From contig NC_067472.1 of assembly GCF_947179515.1 (NCBI RefSeq), positions 168,207,275 through 168,271,274 on the forward strand: a stretch of 64,000 nucleotides of DNA, in the 5' to 3' direction. The notes under the pieces were generated by a model that did no database searches, was not told where the DNA came from, and was given only the letters and a program-made list of their open reading frames with translations. Position numbers and translations under genes: made by a program. Below, in pieces: positions 34,212 to 47,354 of the stretch. The DNA is from Apodemus sylvaticus. Its lineage: Eukaryota > Chordata > Mammalia > Rodentia > Muridae. Positions within the stretch are counted from its first letter, which is position 1. The number at the start of each line of letters is the position of its first letter.

Positions 34212-34727
34212 GTGGGTACCAGTCTAATTTGCCATTCAGATTTCTGCATGCTGCGGCCTGGAATGAGGCTGTGTCAGAGTAGCGGAGGAGGGTATAAATT
34301 TTGGAGTGGGAGTTTGGTACCACTCTAGGTATAATTTTAGGCAAAATTGCTTTAGCTTTTGAGACCATCTCTTCATGCGGAACATACTTTATGGGTAGCT
34401 GTAAGAACTTAATTTGATGGTACGTATAAAGTACTCATAAGGCTTCAGCTCACTGCTTATCCTCTGAGTTTTCTCAGTTAGATAGGGTGGAAAAGATTAT
34501 CTTCCTCTTGGGGGAACTGTGATGGGAAGATCAAGCACTCAACAGTCAATTTATATATAACCACGCACTGCTCAGCGATGGGGGTGTCTCTGCCCGAGCG
34601 TCAGGGGGATGAAGTCTGCTGCACGCCCAGGCTGTGTGATATGGGAACCATTGTGTGGCTCATTGCCGATGAAGTGTTAGCGAGTGAGTGTATGACCACA
34701 CAGCACGCTGCGCTTTCCTTTGCCTTT

Positions 34728-34800
34728 GAGACAGTCTCCCTGTGTAGCCCAGGCTGGGTTGGAAGTCACTATGTAACCCAGGATGGCCTCAACTTCATGT
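34728..34800 (-). mobile_element. B1-type SINE fragment, reverse
   Basis: 'cctttgagacagtctccctg', 'tgtagcccaggctgggttgg' and 'aacccaggatggcctcaact' are the left end of a reverse B1/PB1. The right end is missing. Confidence 0.7.
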
Positions 34801-35387
34801 ATTTCGTCCTGTTTTGTTCCCATGTGTTTGTCTGCTCTCTTTACCTTTATTTCTGTTTTACTTAGCTTTCATCCTTATAGCTTTCCGTATAACCTATCTA
34901 TTTGCTCCAGCATGCCTATGCAACGCCTTTACATTGCAGTTTCCCAGCTCTCTCTATCCATCAGTACCAAGCCGATGCAATATAGGCAGCCCAGCGGCCT
35001 CTCCTCAGGATGCCAAGCACCATTTTCTCACAAGGGAAGGTGTCCTGCACCTGCACCTGCACCTGTCTCATACCTGGCACCTGGTCCCGCATCTCTTCTA
35101 CAGACAATGTGATTGCAGGGTGCAAGCGCCTTGCTCCGCCCACAGCCAGTGATGAAAGAGACATCCTTGTAGGAGTAGGACTAGATTAAGCTTCATTCTT
35201 TTTCTATCCTAATTGATTTGAGATGGCTGATGGTATGCAAACTTAGAAATTATCAAATTATCTGCTAATGTCAATTAAAAAATGAACAAAATATGTGATT
35301 ACTAAATTTATTATTTCCTACATGGCCACTTTAATTATGGTGCCATGTTTAATACATAGACTGGGTTTTTTTTTTTGGTGGAGCTAT

Positions 35388-35470
35388 AATTTATATATGA
35401 TATTCACTCCTTTAAAGTGTCCATTTAATCATTTTTAGTATAGTTACAAAGTGAATTGGTTTTTGATATT
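35388..35470 (-). mobile_element. Small L1M fragment, antisense
   Basis: 'gctataatttatatatgata', 'ttcactcctttaaagtgtcc' and 'atcatttttagtatagttac' match the reverse of the L1M 3' end also seen at 23090. Only about 80 bp remain. Confidence 0.5.
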
Positions 35471-36916
35471 TCAAAAGTGAGTTAAAAATTGTGAAGATTA
35501 ATGGCCCTCGTTCCTCATCTTACTCAGGCTGTTAGCACACTGGATTCTGTTCCTGTTCTTTAGACCTCTTCCCCGAGTCCTTGTAGATTATGTAACCATT
35601 TGGCATTGCAGCAGAATTTAATTTTACCTGCTGATGCAACAGTGTAACTATCCCCATGCAGCAGGACAGTCTGTCTTTCAAAAAGATGGCTTAGATATTC
35701 TGAGCCTCAGAGGCTCCACACCCATGGCGCCTCAGTGGCTCTCCAGCGTCTGCTGGGCTGGCACTGTGTGGGGCAAGGGGTGTTGCCTTTCCCCTTCTGT
35801 AAGGAACGAAGGCTGGAGGCACATCGTAGACCTGTAGGACATCAGTGACGGAAGCTGTGTCACTTACACACCTTCACCTTAGAGGTGAAGAAACGGGGGT
35901 TGGGGGGGGCATGATGTGCTGTGACTGGTGTCCCACGGTGAGTGCGTGCCGACCGAGGGAACTTGGAGACTCCTGAGCTGTGTCTGTAATCATCCTGTTT
36001 GGTCCTTGATGAGTTTTAGGTACTATGAGAGCACTGTAGGGCAAGCAGCACCTTGAACTCTATCAGGAAATTGGCAAATGAAGCAGGCCTGGATCCACGT
36101 CCCTTCACTGCCTGTGTGTGAGTCCTTGTTAGCCAGCTGATCTTGAAAAGCCATTTAACGTGTCCCAGCCTCGATTAATTTATCTTTTGGGACAATGCTG
36201 TATAATAGGATGCGAGCCATCTCACATAAGCTAAAATGAAGTAGGTAAAATTAAACTTATTAATATATATTTTGCTTAGAATGTCCAAAATCTTATTTAC
36301 TTTAATAGGAACATTATGAAGGAAGTATGCTTTCTTGTGTGCTGTATCTGTGCAGTCCATTGAGTATTTTCATGTGGGCCATCCACACTTCAGGCGTGGC
36401 TAGTGTTTAGTGCATGTGTAGGCTGTCCCACTGCCAGGCCTAGGGACGCTCACAGAGGAGCTGCAGACTGGTATCTCACTGGCTGACTTATGGCTTTGGC
36501 TTCATTTTGTTTGACCTTTGTCTAAAATTTTTCTTTGAACTTTACTTTTTGAGACAGGCTTGGCTGTGGTCACCCACCAGTTGCTCCAGTCAGCAGTGAC
36601 GTCAGTTAGACCAGCCGCCCTCCCTTCCCATACTCAGCTGGTGGAAGCTAGGCTTGGAGAGGAAGTGATTTGTCCAAGGTCAATAGCTAGTTAGCAGATC
36701 CAGGAATAGCAGCGGGAGTCACTTGACTCTGCTTTTGCTTCCTGCTCCTGTTACATCACCCTGCCAGTCACTTCTGCCTCCTTCCTGAGATTGCTGTGAG
36801 GCCCTGAGGAGCTCAGGGGCTGCACAGCTGGGCAGTGGCAGTTCAGCCTATTCTATGGATGCTAAGCAGAGTAAAACGATCTCATTTAAAAAGGTTTCAG
36901 CTAAAATACCATACAG

Positions 36917-37168
36917 GGTTTTTTTTTTTGTTTTTTTGTTTTTTTGTTTTTTTGTTTTTTGTTTTTTTTTTGGCAGTGTCTCCTGTAGTTCAGGCTGGCC
37001 TTGAAGTAACTGTGTAGCCAAGGATGACCTTGAACTCCTAATCCTTCTGTTTCTACTTCCAGCGTTCTGAGATTGTAAGCATGCACCTGCACACTCAGTT
37101 TATGCAGTGCTAGGGCATCGTGTATGCTAAGCAAATGCTCTGCCTGCTGAGCGCCATCTCCAGCCCCC
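36917..37168 (-). mobile_element. ID-B1 composite SINE, reverse, with (TTTTTTTG)n tail
   Basis: A poly-T tail interrupted by G every 7-10 bases (36918-36972) leads into a reversed B1-like body ('ttcaggctggccttgaagta', 'ttgaactcctaatccttctg') and a reversed ID-like head ('aagcaaatgctctgcctgct', 'gagcgccatctccagccccc'). Confidence 0.8.
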
Positions 37169-37261
37169 AGGACAGCTTATCTTCTAACCTGTTATAAGTT
37201 TAAACATTTCCTTCTTTACAGAAGGTGATATAGGCTTATATTAAAAAAAAATACAGAGAAT

Positions 37262-37565
37262 AGACTTGTGAGATGACTTAGTAAGAATGTTCACTGTGCA
37301 AGTGTGAGGACCTCCATTTGAGTCTCAGCATTCACATAAAAATGCATTGTGTGTGTAGAGTGGACACTCGTGGGCTCCTGTGGCTTCCTGGCCATCAGCC
37401 TAGCTCCAGCTTCGGTGGAGACCCTGTCACAGAGAAATAAAGATAAAAGTAATAGAGCAGGGCACATGATGTTCTCTGTTCACGGGTACAGGCAACTCCT
37501 CCAGCCCCCAGGAATGAACATGCGCGCGCATGCATACATATGCACGCACGCACGCACGCACGGCA
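37262..37565 (+). mobile_element. B4-type SINE with CACG-rich 3' end
   Basis: 'gacttgtgagatgacttagt', 'gtgaggacctccatttgagt', 'ggagaccctgtcacagagaa' and 'aataaagataaaagtaatag' show a B4. The following 'gcgcgcgcatgcatacatat' and (CACG)n at 37544-37562 form a CpG-containing microsatellite. Confidence 0.65.
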
Positions 37566-37791
37566 CATATATACGCATGCACATGTACGCAGAGGAAAAT
37601 ATGCGTCACATACGCCAGGATTTGCTTGTGTACAAAATTTCGTAAGTTTTACATTAGACTGTGTTCTCCATAAATGTTGCACCATGCACGGCCACACTGA
37701 ATCCTGAGGTATAGGTAGGAAACAATCCCTTTTAGCCATTTCTTTTACCCTTTGGGTCACGTTCCTTACCTCCTGTTCACCTCTCTTTCAG

Positions 37792-37950
37792 ATACAGGAG
37801 AGCTGTATGTCTGGGGCCGTAACAAGCATGGGCAGCTGGCCTCCCTCGCGGCGTTCCTTCCTGTGCCCCAGAGGATAGGAGCACATTGCTTTCAGGATGA
37901 AAAGGTCACTGCCGTCTGGAGTGGCTGGACACACCTGGTGGCTAAGACAG
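37792..37950 (+). CDS. Sergef: Sergef exon 8, residues 229-281 (RCC1 repeat 5)
   Basis: This 159-bp exon runs from acceptor 'cacctctctttcag|AT' to donor 'ACAG|gtgagg'. It encodes (D)TGELYVWGRNKHGQLASLAA and ends VTAVWSGWTHLVAKT. It is a whole RCC1 repeat: W-G-R-N-K-H-G-Q-L opens and W-S-G-W-T-H closes. Phase 1 at both ends. If the donor were not used, the frame would stay open for about 79 more codons, to 38189. Confidence 0.97.
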
Positions 37951-38989
37951 GTGAGGGGGCAACTGAGAGTTTGGGACTGGGGAGAGTAGCTGTTGACTCA
38001 CTAGGACTTGGGGTTGAGGACTTGGGGTGGGCGGGAAGGGGCTGGGGGGCGGGACTTGAAGCACTGCAAAATGGAGGACCAGGCGTCTCCAGCTATCAGC
38101 TAGGGGCGGCCTTTCCTCGATGGAGTATAGCTTTGCACTTGGAAATGCAAGGCTGCATTGGCGAACTCATTCTGCCCAAGAGTCCTTGAGGTTTTGAGAG
38201 GGGCGTCTGTGACTGCCAACATCACCAGAGATTGGTCCAGGGTACCGGTGAGCCTTTGCTTAGCCACGGCTGGAGAGATGGCTTTGTTTTTATTTCCACT
38301 AGATCTGAGTTAAAACAACATCAGAAAGTATTGGTAAATATTTCAAAGTGAGTCAGTCTTAGCTTGCGTGGCATTCTGATTTAAACTTGGGGTTTGATTC
38401 TCCTGCACTGTATACATTGATTGAACCCTCACGTTCCTCGGGGACCCACATGCCTTGGAGGTCTGGGCTTCTTTATCTTTCTGTTGGCTTTCGCCTCTCC
38501 CTGAGGTCAGGCCTTTCTTGGCCGTCATATTCCTTTCTTCTCGGATTTTGGCTTTTCGTGCCCTCTCTCACCCCTGCAGTCCAGGAGTGGCGGCTGATCT
38601 GCAGTTTCTCAGGCAGTTTGATGTCAGAGCAAGGCCTTCTGAACCTCAGGAGTTCCCTGGCCTTGCTGGCTCCGTTCTAGGCTCCCAAATGCCTGTTGAC
38701 TGCTTTTCAGAAGCTTCTGGCTCTGACAGGTTTTCTCTTAGCTTCAGCCCTCCTCAGTAGGTAACACATGCTGTGTGCACTTGTGTTCACAGATCTGTGA
38801 GAATTTGCATCTGTGACGCTTTTAAATCAACCCTTCCAATGTGGGAAGACTGGTAGCCTGACTGAGGGCGGCGTATAGTAACCTCGGTGTTGCCTGATTG
38901 GAGGATGCTCTCAGGAAAGTGGTCCACTGGGAGGGAAATTGTTTCTTCCTGTAAAGAGCTTCGGATTGCATGAACAGAAGGATAGAAGA

Positions 38990-39051
38990 CTTCATCTGTC
39001 CATCTGTCCATCCACTGATCCATCCATCCGGTTGCCCATCATCCATCCACC
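38990..39051 (+). repeat. (CATC)n-type diverged tetranucleotide repeat
   Basis: Repeated 'ccatctgtccatccactgat' and 'ccatccatccggttgcccat' units form a short, imperfect tetranucleotide repeat. Confidence 0.8.
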
Positions 39052-41439
39052 TGTGAGTGGCAAAGTCTGTTTATGTGCCCCTTACGAGAGGCAGACCCCT
39101 ATCAGAGCCCGTCCCATCCTGGTATGAGACTTGCAAGCACAGAGCCAACCAAGTACGGGGCGGGAAGGAGCGAGGCGGTGAGCCGAGGCTGCAGGCTGAG
39201 TAAGTAGGTGTGAGCAGGGGGGCAGCTATGGGTAATCTTCAGCTAGGGTAATGTTTCAGTCAGCAGAACACACCTGCTCCCACACAGGGGACAGCCTGGG
39301 TAATCTCTCTACCTGGTTATGTGGCTAACTAGGAAAGACAGAAGGGGTTCTTCTCTGAAAAGCTGTAGTGGAAGCGGACCTTGTGGGGCCCGGGGCCCAG
39401 CCCTCGGGTGGGAGGTTGGCAGCTGCCTTCTAGAGAGCGCTGAGTCACTCCAGCTGCTTGGGAGCTCAGCTTTGGGTTTCCACGCCCACTCGAGAGCAGG
39501 AATTTTTTTTTTTTTTTTTTGGTAATGGTTCAGCTGTTTAATTAAATTGCTAATCAGCTTGCTCGTATGCGTACCTTGCTCTTTTTCCTTTTCTTCCGGG
39601 TCAAGAATGGTTAACCGCTGGGTGTTTGACTCTCTGGGTGTTGTACTGGATTGGGGGTGAATGGGAGGATCCTGATTCACCACTCTCTGCTCCTTGCAGC
39701 GGCTGTGACAGCCCTTGCCCTGGCCCCGATGTCATTGAGAAGAAGCACCCAGGGTTTCCGTTTAATCAGACTCAGCTGCTCACAGTCATGGGGACAAGTT
39801 TTTCTTGCAGGGTCATAAGTGGCTCATCAGTACAAGGGGTTGTGTGACTCTGGTTGTTTCCGCAGCTCCAGCAGAGGATTGCGGCGGCACACAACTGCTC
39901 ACGTGGAGGCCTTGCTTGTGTAACCCTGATCCAAAACAGTTTGTGCCCAGTGACCATGCGTCTCCAGCGTCGTGGGGCAGGACAGGGCACTTTGCCTTTC
40001 TTCTCCAAGGTCCCAAGAGAAAAGCTTCCCCCAGAGGTGACTTGTGTCCCGAAGTGGACATCTGCAGTGACTGGAGACATTAGTGGCTGTGGCAGCTGGG
40101 GCTTGTTACTGACATCCAGAGGGTGCCACTGAAAACTCTAACCTTGCCAGGTAACAAGGTGCCCCCAGCTTGGTACAAGAAACGGGTGCAGTCCAAGAAC
40201 CTGCATTGTCAAAGTGGAGACACATTGCTTGGGACCGGCGTCCCCGTGGGCAGTGGACAGGTGTGTCGCCAGGGCAGTTTGGATGGCAGCAGAATAACTT
40301 CCCAGATGGTCTGTACAGGACTGCAGATGCACTCCCTGCCCTCAGTATGCTGCCCGCCTGCAGGTTTGCAGTGGAAAAATACTTTTCTGTGTTAGTCAGA
40401 GGCACTTGGAAAGAGGCCAGGAGAACCTGTTCTAATCTGGGAGAGTTGGCAAGGGCACCTGTGTCTCAGGCTGGAGAAGCTGCATTCTAGAAACCTTCCT
40501 GAGCTGCGTGAGGCTCCCCGTCAGTTCTCAGGAGCTTCGTGGGACCCCTGCATGACCTTATCCAGGCTCGGTGACCTGTGGCAGTCTCACCGATGGTCAC
40601 TTTCCTGACTAGAGACATTTTACAAAGCTGGATGACACGTCTAAGCTATTTTACACACCCTAAATGCCACTCATCTCTCAAGTGGGATAGTAAATGATCC
40701 TGTCTGCCTGGTAGTGTGGTTCTGTGGTGTGGACAAATGAATCTGTGACCATCCCAAAATGTCTACCCAGTGGTGCTCACCCGAGGATGGGCTATGTAAG
40801 CAGATTCAGCGTTTGATCTTGTTTTTAGAAGAGCTGCTGTTTTAACAGGGTCTGTAGCAAGATAGACATCAACAGTATTCTCACCAAGGGCTCCTAGGTC
40901 AGGCCTGTGCCTGCTCGAGCTGACGGCAGCTGTGCTCCCTGAGGTCTTTCACCCATGTGCAACTGTGCCATTGGCTGATTAAAGCTCTGGAAGCCGTCCA
41001 TGGCCGCCTAGGTATTTTTACCTGTTATTTTAACCTGCAGATCGTCCGTCTGCAGTGGATCCATCCCAGGCTGCAGTGTTTGTCCTATTTGCTTAATGTC
41101 TAGGCACCTCCATGGGAGGTGTGTTTCATTTTGCTCATGCTCCGTAGTAATAGTCTTTCTTTCAGTCAGAAGATGAATGTCGTGTCATGTGTGTGCCTGG
41201 TGTCCCCAGGCTGCCATGCAGTAGATGTTCAGTAGATGACTGTCTAGTGGGAGTAAATGGCAGGAACTAAGCATCGCCTTGAAGTGGACAGACCCAGGTT
41301 TATGCTTAGCTCTCCCAGTGTACTGCTAGTGGCTGTGGGTACCCGCTTCCTGCTTCTCCCCTCCTATCCCATTAGTTCCCCACCATGATTACCTTGGTAC
41401 TTTTGTCCTCAAGGGACTGCGACCCTCCTCTTGTTTTAT

Positions 41440-41640
41440 TTGTTTGTTTATATGTGTCAGGGTCACCTGACACCTTGAACTTCTCATCCTCTTGCCTTCT
41501 TCTCCTAAGTGGTGAGACTACAGATGCACACCACTGTTCCCAGCTTATGGGGTGCTGGGGATTGAACTGACAGCTCCATGCCTGCTAGGCAGGTCCTCTA
41601 CCAACTGACCCATTGATTCTTTGACTAATTTCTTCTCTCT
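41440..41640 (-). mobile_element. ID-B1 composite SINE, reverse, diverged
   Basis: 'gagactacagatgcacacca', 'ggggtgctggggattgaact' and 'gctaggcaggtcctctacca' form a reversed B1-like body joined to an ID-like head. Confidence 0.7.
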
Positions 41641-42489
41641 GGAGACTAGTAATTTCTGTGAGAGCAGCAGTATGTTTATTTTGGCTTGCCTCTGTCTCTT
41701 CACTTCCTAACAAAGCACTTGTCATTTAGGAGGTTGTTAGCTGATACAAATGAACAAGCCTCGCTGCTCCAGGCATTCCCAGATTAGAAGAACGGGCAGA
41801 GGAAACTGCCAACCTGGCACGAAGATTCAATGAAGTGACATGGCAAAACACCGGACTAGGCTCATATCCCTGCCCGCTCAGTCCTGTCAGCTTTCTCTGT
41901 CCTTTTGGAAACTTCAGAGCTCCCTGGATTGGTTCCTATGGGACTGGGTTTCTTTTCTGTCAACAGAGGTCTCTGTGGGACTCTGACTACCTCTGGGTGG
42001 GTAACAGGCAGATTCCAGGTTGTTCTGAGCTGTGTGGAGATATCAAGGCTTACAGATGTCAAGTGCTGGCTGCTGGCGACTTATTAGAATTTCAAGGGAA
42101 TGCTCTTCCAGGTCCCAAATGTTACTGCGGGATCGGCCAGGATGTCTAGAATCCTTTGCTTTCCGGAGGCTGGAAACGTTCCCTGAACCATGAAGCATCC
42201 CAAAGTAGTTTTGTGGTCTCAAAGGGAGATGGATTGCAGCCATGAAGCCAAAATGCAGAGAGTTCTCTGACGTTCTTTACTTTTCTGTGTCACCCAAGAA
42301 AGACCTGGAGTACTGGATGTTATTAGAGAGTCAGAGACGGAGGAACGACTTCCTCACTTAGAAGGTGAAACAACTAAAACTAAGCAGGCAAACAAGACTT
42401 GGTAACAGCCCTGGACTCCCAGGTCAGTTCTGTTGCCAAGGAAACCTCTCCTCAACGTCCTCCCGAGTCTAATATTCTTTATGATTTTC

Positions 42490-42680
42490 TTTCAGACTTA
42501 TTTTTGTATGGATGGATGTTTTGCCCACATGTGTGTGTGTGCGCCTGCCGAGTGTGCCCAGAATTCATAAAGGAGGTTGGATACCCTGGGACTAGAGTTA
42601 TACAGATTGTGGAACCAAATCTGGATCCTCTGTAAGAGCAGCAAGTGTTCTTAATCACTAAGCCATATCTCTATTCCTCT
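42490..42680 (-). mobile_element. B3 SINE, reverse
   Basis: 'cttatttttgtatggatgga', 'tgttttgcccacatgtgtgt', 'aaatctggatcctctgtaag' and 'cttaatcactaagccatatc' are reverse-B3 landmarks. Confidence 0.82.
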
Positions 42681-44498
42681 CTCCTTAGTAATATCTTCTA
42701 ATTGAGGTATTTTCCTTACTTCTCTGAAGACAGGGACCGGGTGTTGATAGGACCCTTTAGATTTCCTTCAAAACTCACAGACCAAGAGATCATGATTGCA
42801 TTTGCTGTCTGAGCATCGGTGAAGCCCAAGCCCACGTTGATTCACCTTGAATGGAGTTTATACCCGATGATGGTTTTTCTGTTTTAGGGCCAAGATCCTG
42901 TCCAGAATAGGCTTGCGGTATACGTTCCTCCTCCTTTGAGGCCTTACATCATGAAACCTCAGTGGACTTTAAGGAGGTTCTAACCTTGTGGGTCTATTTA
43001 AAGCAGGTGGTTTGGAATTTGTGATGCTTGCTTGAGCTTTTAGACCTGTGGAAATTCCACAGTTGATAGTCAGATGGAACTCAGAGGACATTTTTGAGGT
43101 AGGTCATGTGCTTATTATTACCAAAGCCATTAGCACTTGTCCTGGAACCCCTAGCTCCCACTGTGGATGGGAACTCAGTATTTGGCCTTACTTCAGTTCG
43201 GAGGCTGAGAAACCAGGAATGGTGGTTCAGGGAACAGGGAAGGAGCAGGACCAGTATCGAAGCCTCATGGCTCTCGGTCAAGTGCTCTTTTGGCCCTGTC
43301 ATTTTCTAGTCACAGACAGTGAGCTGTGGCTTCTGTAAACCCAGGAGCCTGGCTAGGCTTGCTGGTTCCTTCTGTATAGCAACCTGCACTTCTGGAAATC
43401 CCTGCTGCTTCCTGAGGAGCACAGCCTACCCCCTAAGTGGATATGCAGAACTTGAGAACCAGGTGCAGGAGGCCATACCGGGGGTCCCAGGGGCAACAGT
43501 GTTCCTTTCTGATATTACAACAGCAATCCCATGGGCTTCTGTCACTGTATGTCACTATAAAGTGTGGTCACAGATATTTTCCTGCCGGTCATTGACAAGT
43601 GGAGTGCTCTTATCCTGATTTCACAGGAGAGTTCCCTGTTGATTAGTTGTATCGCCCTGGTCCGTGGAGGTAGACAGACAGAGCCTAACTCCAGCTCACT
43701 CTTTTTGCCTCCATGTGTCTCGGAATGCTCTGATGTCACAACCGAGCTGCGTTTATTCTTCAGAGTAGCACCCTTCTCGAGCTTTGGACAATGGGTACTC
43801 CATCGTCCCAAGTGTCCAGGAAGGACAGGTAGTTATCTTGGACCCCTTAGCATTTGTCTATGGGATGTGGGCCGTGTGGACACCACACTGCATGGTAGAA
43901 TGCAGGGGACTCTGAAGTCCAGAGCTATGAAAGCTTGTGGTCCGATGAATAAATTAAATATTTAGTCGATGAATAAAGAGTGTGAGGGTGGGGGGGTTGG
44001 GGGGAGTGGTCAGGACACCAGGGCTGTGGGGCTTCAGAGAGCCTCTGTGGAGTGAGCCGGGAGGGAAGGCAAGTGCTTGCAGTTGGCTGGGCTTTGGGAA
44101 GGCCATGCTTTGATAGGTGGAGTGTGTGCAATTGGTTTTCTTGAGTTTTCCTTTCCTCTGGTCAGACTCCCAGCCCCTCCCCCACCCCCTTTTACCTGTG
44201 GCCAGTAGGAGGTCTCAGACATCACGATCTTTTTGATAACAGATTATCGTGCCTCATTTTGTGAGTTGAGGACAACAGGGAATGCTCATGCCCCAGCACT
44301 AGTGAAGGCCAGAGGACAACTCGGGCTCGGTTCTCTCCTGTTACCATGCGGGACCTGGGGATTGACCAACTCAGACTTGGTTGGAGGCGCCCTGTACGTT
44401 GAGCTATCTTCTTGGCCCTGTAGTTATTCTTATGGTCACCCCAGTTCCAAAGTTTCATTCTGTGAAAATAAAACTGGCTTAAGAAGTAATCAGCAGGC

Positions 44499-44660
44499 TG
44501 GCAGGCGATGGTGGTGCACACCTTTAATCCCAGCACTTGGGAGGCAGAGGCAGGCAGATTTCTGAGTTCGAGGCTACCCTGGTCTACAGAGTGAATTCCA
44601 GGACAGCCAGGGCTACACAGAGAAACCTTGTCTCGGAAAACCAAAAAAAAAAAAAAAAAA
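44499..44660 (+). mobile_element. B1 SINE, mouse-type
   Basis: 'aggcgatggtggtgcacacc', 'cccagcacttgggaggcaga', 'atttctgagttcgaggctac' and 'cagggctacacagagaaacc' lead to a pure A18 tail. It is nearly consensus, so relatively young. Confidence 0.97.
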
Positions 44661-44704
44661 TAGTAATCAGCATAGATACATGTGTTCAGATGATGATTGT
44701 CATG

Positions 44705-44830
44705 CCACACACAGCAGCCTGATTTCTAATGACAAAACCGAAGAAGTGAAGAGAGATGAGTTAAAAGAACTGTGGCACAGTCACATGCTGGAATGTCACA
44801 CTGCCAATCAGAGGAGTAGCCTCCTGCTGT
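44705..44830 (+). mobile_element. Possible small L1 ORF2-derived fragment
   Basis: 'aaaagaactgtggcacagtc' and 'acatgctggaatgtcacact' recall the L1 ORF2 segment 'aaactgtggtacatccatac...atggaatattactcag'. It is short and strongly diverged. Confidence 0.35.
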
Positions 44831-46663
44831 GCTTTCTAATTCTCAGCTAATGTTATAAAAAAAGACCAGGAAGAAATATACTAGAATATTATCTCTGATG
44901 GGCCCGATTAAAGTGCATTTTATCTCCTGTGCTAGCAAGACTCTTAAACTCTCTGGCTCCCCCTCCATTCGTGTGGCCAGTCGGAGGTTGTAGATATGAT
45001 TATCATTATTTTTTAATTGCACTTCATTTATTATGTGTGCTGAGGGGCAGAGGGAGTGCACACACGTGGAGGGACAGATCTTACCTTCTGATGGTAGCCT
45101 TCGCAACACTGTTTCAAGATGAAAGTGAAAGCGGCTTACTCCTCAGGCCTGGGGACGATCCCCTTTCAGCGCAGTGTGGATGTCCTTGACAAGTCTCTGC
45201 CCTGGACCTCAGTTGAGAGGTCACATGGGAAAGAGGCGAGAGGCTGTAGCAGGAGGCGGGAAAAGTGGCCTCTATTTTTGGTTCAGTCATGAGTCAGCTT
45301 GATCAACTTGGGCTCCTTTGGGCATCCGTGAGCCTTTGTTTCCTCATCTGCAGAGGGGAATTGAAAGTCATAAAAGGTCTTAGCGCTCCAAAGTGCATTT
45401 GTTCCCAAGGACAGAGGTTTTCTTCGCTCTTGTGGGGACAGCTGAGGGGCTGAGCCAGTTCCAGGACTCTGTCTTCCTTGGAGTTGGGTGTTTCTGGCGG
45501 AAGGCCAGTGCAGGGTGGTCTTGTGGGAGCATAGCTTTGCTAGCCAAGCTGGGAGGGTGTGGCGACGTCGCCTGGCCACTAGAGGGAAGCATTGTTTGAT
45601 TACATTCCCTTGAGGAGCCTTGGTTTGTGTGCAGGATTCAGAGTCTAGCATTTTAAAGGAAAAAAGGACTTTGGAAAGCACTCTACAAACCATAAATAAA
45701 TACATTGCAGATGTGAGGTGACAGAGGGAAGGATAGCCGCATGATCTGTGTAAAGCCACACATTGCTTTTTTGCCCGGTATTGCACAGCACAGAAGGTGG
45801 CGGCAGACAGAGCCGTGGGTGTGGGAAGTGGGCCCCATAAAGGGCAGGCAAGTGCTGTGAACCGGAGGGATCCAGCAGCAGGCCATTGCAGAGTGCCTCT
45901 GACTGGGTGCAGAGGCTGGGGTCAGAGAAGAGCGGGTGGCATCTTCTGCCTGATGAGCAGAGCAGCTCCTGCCTGTAGTGTGTGGTGGAGAGCAGAAGTA
46001 TGCACACATGCATGGCTCCCCCGCTCCCCGTCTTCTCCCATCTGATGTCCACGTAGATTAAGACCTGGCTTGTGCTCCGGCCCTGGGGCTGTCTCAGGAA
46101 GACCCTGCAGCTGTTCTTGCTACCTGCCCGCCAAGGTCCGAGGGTGGTAGCACTTTCCATGTGGTGCCCAGCTGTTGAGGTTCTTACTGTTTTCCTGGGT
46201 TTGCAAGAAGCCCTAACAGTATGATCCCACCATCCGGAGGCATTATTTCCTCAGCCCTGGGCTAACTTTAGTTTTGATCTGCAACTGCCCACTCACCCTA
46301 ATCATTGTGGTAAAGTGAAATTGTGAACTGTCCTGGGAGCCAGGCAGCTGGGCAACCTTGGGCAGGCCTCTTCCTCACAGAGAGCTCAGTCTCCCAGCTG
46401 CAGCTACGTCATCTCTGCTAGAGGTGAAAACCTGGCTTTGTTTATTTTGTTTGTTTGTTTTTGTGTTTGGCAATGGCTACCCATTGATCTTCAGCCTGGA
46501 ACAGTGCAGGGTGTGTCTGGCAGTAAAGCCAGAGCTACCTTTAGAATAGGTACATTCACCCAAGGGGTATGCTCAGTGCTTGCCTAAAGCCAAGGGCAGC
46601 AGGGTCTGCCCGCCACCAGATGGCAGCAGTGGGTAGGCAGACAGCCTTGGGGACAAGGTAGGT

Positions 46664-46693
46664 TGTGTGTGTGTGTGTGTGTGGGGGGGGGGG
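46664..46693 (+). repeat. (TG)n followed by G-run
   Basis: About nine TG units pass directly into a run of ten or more G residues at about 46682-46693. Confidence 0.9.
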
Positions 46694-47354
46694 CAGCAAT
46701 CAGAGTAAGACTTAGCAAGGTCAGAGCTGAAGGAACCTCAAATCCTCACTGGTCTTCTCTCATGAGAGGAGCTGAGGTTGGCTCTTTAGCTGGCTGCCCT
46801 ATGGGAGAGCCGGGGATTGGGATCTGAGCAAGAAACATGGTGGGACAGTACAGATGCAGGTTTCTTTGGCAGTCTAGAGTCCCACCTACCTACACACAGC
46901 ATGGGCAAGACACTCTGTTTTGACCAGTACCCCCCTCATTAGTTCTCCTTGAGGTCAAGGCTTCTCAAATAGGCCGAGTTGAAGGTGAAGTTTGGGGCTA
47001 TCCTTCAGTCCCCAATACCCAAGAGATAACTGGTTCCAAAGCCTTGCTGGAGATATGCTGCAGAGAGTAACCTCCAAGGTTGAGTGGGGACCAGTGTTTG
47101 CCAGGCACCCGTCCAACACCAGTACTCTGCCCAGTTCTGGTTTGCCACGTACAGATTCCTCTTAGTCTCCTGAGTTAAGATCCCTTGGCTCTGCACTCCA
47201 GATGCAGCCCAGGGCTTAGCAGGGTTGAGTGGCTTTTCCAAAATAGCACAGTTACTTAAGAAACAACGTGGACCTGTGAGCCCTGCTGTTTGCTCTCACT
47301 TCTCACCACGTTATTCCCCCTTGCTGCGACCCCACTGGGTGTGTAACAAGGGGG

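Larger units (their letters stand above)
34212..37791 (+). other. Sergef: Sergef intron 7
   Basis: This 3.6-kb intron holds a reverse B1 fragment (34728-34800), a short antisense L1-like piece (35388-35470), a reverse ID-B1 composite with a long T-rich tail (36917-37168) and a B4-type SINE with CACG/CA end (37262-37565). The stretches 34810-35380 and 35480-36915 show nothing I can name. Confidence 0.85.

Noticed and set aside
33829..34368. 179-codon minus-strand frame across Sergef exon 7
   Set aside because: Antisense to a real exon, no known domain, and no support for a gene on that strand.
44245..44425. Reverse SINE-like stretch ('gccagaggacaactcgggct')
   Set aside because: A few landmarks recall B3/B4-type elements, but the ends and body are too degraded to list as a feature.
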